Source: Alphaproteobacteria bacterium MarineAlpha9_Bin7 (GTDB lineage: Bacteria; Pseudomonadota; Alphaproteobacteria; UBA7887). Taken from it: a DNA stretch of 8,317 nt. A program made the position numbers and the translations under genes. The DNA lies in contig PTKD01000083.1 in assembly GCA_002938115.1 (NCBI GenBank), forward strand, positions 1-8,317. Direction: 5' to 3'. Numbering within the stretch: position 1 is the stretch's first letter; every line of letters starts with the position of its first letter. The notes under the pieces are model-generated. The model was not told the origin of the DNA, ran no database searches, and worked only from the letters and a program-made list of their open reading frames with translations. This document shows positions 6,171 through 8,317 of the stretch, in pieces.

Positions 6171-7127
6171 TTACGTACATAGCGGCATAACTTCTGTCGC
6201 AAACCGTTCAATATGCTCCAGAGATACACTTAAACTCTGGCTTTCAAAGCCAATTACGAGGTGATTGAGGCCCGCCACTTTATAGGCTTGTGCATCTTGC
6301 GCGATTTGTTCTGGGTGCCCAGTGAACGGGCGTCTATCACCATTCCGGCCAGCGACGGGTTTTCCCAGTTGATACCAGGGGGCATACAATGCGGTATCAA
6401 GTGCATCGGGGGGACGCCCGGCACGCTGGACAAGACCCTTTACCTTGGACAACATGGTCGCATATAGGGTCGGCGAATCCAAAAGATGCCGGGGATTGGC
6501 AATTACCGGATACCAGCCATCCGCCAATCGCCCCGTTCGATCCAGGGCCGGCTTGCTTTCACCGCCCATCCAAATCGGAGGATGCGGCTTTTGCTCGGGT
6601 TTTGGATCGAACAGGATGCTCTCAAAATCGATCAGATCACCATGGAACGATGGCATCTGATCAGTCCAGAGGTTGCGAAACGCGGTAATATATTCTTCTG
6701 CTCCCGCCGCACGTTTTGCAAAAGGCATGGCATCGAGAACACGAATCTCCTCCGCCATCCAGCCAATCCCGACCCCCACGGTCAGACGGCCTTTGGAAAG
6801 TACGTCAGCAGTGGCCAACATCTTTGCGGTTAATATGGGCGCGCGATGGGGTAGCACCAGCACCGAGGTTAGGAGACGAATTTTTTTCGTTACGGCAGCA
6901 ACGTAAGCGATCGTCATCAGTTGTTCCAAACAGGTTCCTGTGTCCTGAGCAGGCCAAACCCCCTCGTTGTTGTACGGGTATTTAGAATCCACAGTGCTAG
7001 GAATCACAACGTGATCAGGAAACCCGAGGTAGGAAAATCCCATTTCCTCTGTCTTTTTTGCAATGGCCTGTAGTCCATCTGGGGTTGCTCCGACACGACG
7101 TGTACCGACATGCAAACCGAAATCCAT
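6171..7127 (-). CDS. LLM-class oxidoreductase, Rv2161c-like (probable F420- or flavin-dependent)
   Basis: A 318-residue luciferase-like TIM-barrel enzyme that matches the family of probable F420-dependent oxidoreductases typified by Rv2161c. Landmarks are FPDHVVIP (36-43), LLTSVLVLPHRAPILTAK (85-102), ADVLSKGRLTVGVGIGWM (107-124), DPKPEQKPHPPIWMGGES (174-191) and LADGWYP (201-207), with FTGHPEQI near 268-275. It is clearly a different family branch from the enzyme at 282-1304. The ATG at 7127 has AAGGGG upstream and begins the conserved strand; the longer reading to 7175 adds 16 polar residues. It follows the EthD-like gene by 60 nt, probably in one transcript. Reduction, oxidation or monooxygenation are all possible; neither cofactor nor substrate can be proven from sequence. 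Confidence 0.92.
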   Translation of the reverse strand: MDFGLHVGTRRVGATPDGLQAIAKKTEEMGFSYLGFPDHVVIPSTVDSKYPYNNEGVWPAQDTGTCLEQLMTIAYVAAVTKKIRLLTSVLVLPHRAPILTAKMLATADVLSKGRLTVGVGIGWMAEEIRVLDAMPFAKRAAGAEEYITAFRNLWTDQMPSFHGDLIDFESILFDPKPEQKPHPPIWMGGESKPALDRTGRLADGWYPVIANPRHLLDSPTLYATMLSKVKGLVQRAGRPPDALDTALYAPWYQLGKPVAGRNGDRRPFTGHPEQIAQDAQAYKVAGLNHLVIGFESQSLSVSLEHIERFATEVMPLCT

Positions 7128-7187
7128 GTTCCGTTCCCCTTCTTGCTTTTTATGGTGTGAACTGCCGCGGTCCATGTACGATTGTTT

Positions 7188-7538
7188 TTAGATGGCCCGT
7201 TTCAACATGTGGCGCCGATTTGTGGTAAAGGGACGGACTTCGGAACTCCAGCGTCCTCTTTCCACCGCTTCTGTCCAGGCGTCACTGACTAGAATCTCCG
7301 GGCCGGAGATCTCGTAGATCGCAGTATATTTTGGCTCATCTTCTAGGACGATGTTTAGTTGTTTCCCTCCGAGGTTCATTGTCAGTCGTTCGCTCTCCAG
7401 TCTCGTGACAGCAATCACTCCTGGCACTTCTAGGAGATACGGGACGTGCTCGTTATCGTATACCTCGTTGAAAAGGTCTTCCTTCCCCGGTTCAACGTCC
7501 ATGCTAACGATGAATAGATACTTTCCCTGTAGCGACAT
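7188..7538 (-). CDS. EthD-like dimeric alpha/beta-barrel protein
   Basis: A 116-residue protein with the outline of a ferredoxin-like, EthD/antibiotic-monooxygenase-type domain. The segment VSMDVEPGKEDLFNEVYDNEHVPYLLEVPG (11-40), with H31 in the EHVPxLL motif, is characteristic of this group. A second strand, PKYTAIYEI (69-77), and a tryptophan-bearing helix (88-97) follow. Such proteins act as small cofactor-poor oxygenases, dehydratases or accessory proteins in degradation pathways. The ATG at 7538 is preceded by GGAAAGGAT, giving AAGGA seven bases before the start. It lies immediately upstream of the Rv2161c-like oxidoreductase and may assist it or act on its product; this is inferred from adjacency. 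The leader contains a potential SD-sequestering pairing, reported separately. The precise activity is unknown. Confidence 0.8.
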   Translation of the reverse strand: MSLQGKYLFIVSMDVEPGKEDLFNEVYDNEHVPYLLEVPGVIAVTRLESERLTMNLGGKQLNIVLEDEPKYTAIYEISGPEILVSDAWTEAVERGRWSSEVRPFTTNRRHMLKRAI

Positions 7539-7542
7539 ATCG

Positions 7543-7553
7543 ACATCCTTTCC
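7543..7553 (-). promoter_or_regulatory. Shine-Dalgarno of the EthD-like gene, complementary to an upstream element
   Basis: On the minus strand the ribosome binding site reads GGAAAGGATGT (7553-7543). It is perfectly complementary over 11 nt to ACATCCTTTCC at 7654-7644, upstream on the same transcript. With two flanking G-U pairs and one G-C pair the duplex would extend to 14 bp (7556-7543 with 7654-7641). The pairing would hide the SD. Confidence 0.45.
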
Positions 7554-7628
7554 ACGCGCTCAACTATTGGGAAAGTCTGCGGTTCTACGGAGCCGAGAGC
7601 AAGAGCAAAGGATCAAGAGAGAGGAGAA

Positions 7629-7814
7629 CTATTGACCCAACACGGAAAGGATGTTTTTGGATAGGTAGGGAGCAAGAAAAATAAGCCCCAAAAAAATTCC
7701 CAAGTAGGCAGCGACGGAGAGCAGCAAATAGCTCCAGTCTTTCTCGTCCAAGCTTGGCCGATAGTGCGCCATGTTTTGTGCCCATTTGAATGCAGGTACT
7801 ATTAAAAACACCAT
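7629..7814 (-). CDS. Small predicted membrane protein (hypothetical)
   Basis: A possible 61-residue protein if started at the ATG at 7814; a TTG at 7835 would give 68 residues. It has a short hydrophobic N-terminus (VFLIVPAF) and one strong predicted membrane segment at about residues 28-51 (YLLLSVAAYLGIFLGLIF within it), between charged stretches. No ribosome binding site is convincing for either start. I recognise no family. It lies 90 nt upstream of the EthD-like gene on the same strand. The hydrophobic, residue-diverse sequence makes it a more plausible coding frame than the overlapping 101-codon frame, but it may also be untranslated leader. Its last codons contain the putative anti-SD element. 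Confidence 0.4.
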   Translation of the reverse strand: MVFLIVPAFKWAQNMAHYRPSLDEKDWSYLLLSVAAYLGIFLGLIFLAPYLSKNILSVLGQ

Positions 7815-7870
7815 AGTTGTCGTTAGTGTGTCCAAACTGCGGCATTTTTGCGTCGAAGCACGGAAAGGAT
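7641..7870. repeat. 12-bp direct repeat CACGGAAAGGAT
   Basis: Exact copies lie at 7641-7652 and 7859-7870 on the plus strand, so the minus-strand transcript carries ATCCTTTCCGTG twice. The first copy overlaps the 3' end of the small membrane ORF; the second is upstream of it. Both can pair with the SD region of the EthD-like gene, which carries a related sequence on the opposite strand. Confidence 0.5.
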
Positions 7871-8079
7871 CTGTTTCTCCGGTGGTCCACTACCCCTTGC
7901 TTATTCTCTAGTTTAGATCGCCTTGAAGTTGCCTTTTTCTGGCCTAAATCTGGCCATTTCTAGGAAGCTCAATGGGGCGGTTTGGCCGGGGACTTTGGAC
8001 TCGGGGAAACCAGTAGCACTGGCAACAAGGCGGCCCCTAATTTCCGGATGGGTGACCCGCCTCTGATGGGGGTCAGTTC
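7836..8079. other. Intergenic region with possible structured element
   Basis: This 244-nt stretch separates the minus-strand array from the plus-strand DUF4258-like gene. It contains TCTGGCC twice (7938-7944, 7949-7955) and, at 7974-8037, a nested set of complementary segments. GGGGC (7974-7978) pairs with GCCCC (8033-8037), GGTTT (7979-7983) with AAACC (8007-8011), and CCAGT (8010-8014) with ACTGG (8018-8022). The last two share bases and cannot both form fully. A 14-codon ORF with AGGAAG before its ATG (7972-8016) overlaps this. No RNA family is recognised and no strong promoter is evident. Confidence 0.3.
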
Positions 8080-8317
8080 ATGGGAACAACGCGGGCCACA
8101 GAGCGCAAGCCAAATTTTACCAAGCATGCCGAGAAGAGGCTGACAGCAAGGGGAATTAAGGGAGAGGTTGTGCAGTTGATCACGATATATGGCGACCGGG
8201 AGGCGCGGGTAGGTGAGAGGCTGATCGCTCTCTCCCTGTCCGTCGAACGAATTCGTGAACTACTAGCAGATGGTATCGTAAAGCCTCAACACACGAGATC
8301 CTTGTCGAAGACAATCG
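8080..8317 (+). CDS. DUF4258-like protein, N-terminal part
   Basis: The reading frame is open from the ATG at 8080 to the right edge (79 complete codons, no stop). A GGGGG stretch eight bases upstream can serve as SD, and an in-frame TGA at 8053 with no other start codon after it makes this ATG the only choice. The protein begins with a short basic segment and then FTKHAEKRLTARGI (13-26), resembling the HAxxRxxxRGI motif of DUF4258-type small proteins. IYGDREARVGERLIAL follows, like the hairpin that comes next in those proteins. Members are often accessory genes of unknown function, sometimes near small DNA-binding partners. No partner is visible upstream. The family call is tentative because the C-terminus is missing. 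Confidence 0.65.
   Translation, partial: MGTTRATERKPNFTKHAEKRLTARGIKGEVVQLITIYGDREARVGERLIALSLSVERIRELLADGIVKPQHTRSLSKTI

Noticed and set aside
7585..7890. A 101-codon minus-strand frame overlapping the small membrane ORF, starting at GTG 7890.
   Set aside because: Its residue composition looks random and it has no domain. The alternative frame with a clear membrane segment is more plausible, though neither is certain.
7972..8016. A 14-codon ORF with a good SD, possibly a leader peptide.
   Set aside because: Too short to support as a gene and not rich in any one amino acid; mentioned only as part of the structured region.
8047..8062. GGATGGGTGACC resembles a conserved stretch of eukaryotic 5S rRNA.
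   Set aside because: Only about 12 bases match and the surrounding sequence does not form a 5S structure; it is treated as coincidence.

Overview
The window reads as a piece of a bacterial chromosome with roughly balanced G+C, Shine-Dalgarno-led genes and short intergenic gaps. The gene mix is two luciferase-like oxidoreductases, a CaiB/BaiF CoA transferase, an enoyl-CoA hydratase, an MDR oxidoreductase, a PhyH dioxygenase and a YkgJ-type cysteine-cluster protein. That mix suggests a catabolically versatile, perhaps uncultivated, Pseudomonadota. The assignment is an inference from protein style only. I see no rRNA, tRNA, CRISPR array, insertion sequence or integrase.

Layout. At the left edge is the first 19 codons of a short-chain dehydrogenase (minus strand). 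It is divergent from a luciferase-like (Rv3520c-type) oxidoreductase gene (282-1304, plus). That gene meets a long minus-strand array end to end: its stop and the stop of the CoA transferase gene share four bases, with a 7-bp hairpin directly behind. Read in the direction of transcription, from the right, the array is: a small predicted membrane protein (7814-7629, uncertain), an EthD-like dimeric alpha/beta-barrel protein, a second luciferase-like oxidoreductase (Rv2161c-type), a 238-nt gap with a good sigma70-type promoter, a PhyH-family 2-oxoglutarate dioxygenase, a 168-nt gap with palindromes, an MDR oxidoreductase, a YkgJ-like protein, an enoyl-CoA hydratase and the CoA transferase. The right end holds a 244-nt gap with a possible structured RNA, then the start of a plus-strand DUF4258-like gene that runs off the window.

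How the genes may work together (inference): a CoA transferase, hydratase, NADPH-type enoyl/alkenal reductase, short-chain dehydrogenase, hydroxylase and flavin- or F420-dependent oxidoreductases together look like a peripheral catabolic module. It would activate an acid to its CoA thioester and oxidise, hydrate or reduce it. The substrate cannot be read from the sequence.

The most unusual non-coding signals are three related elements around 7543-7870. Two copies of a 12-mer could act as anti-Shine-Dalgarno sequences for the EthD-like gene, one of them inside the end of the upstream small ORF. Next are the GTGTCAC half-sites over the PhyH promoter, a 10-mer shared by two intergenic regions, and three long G/C homopolymers inside the CoA transferase gene.
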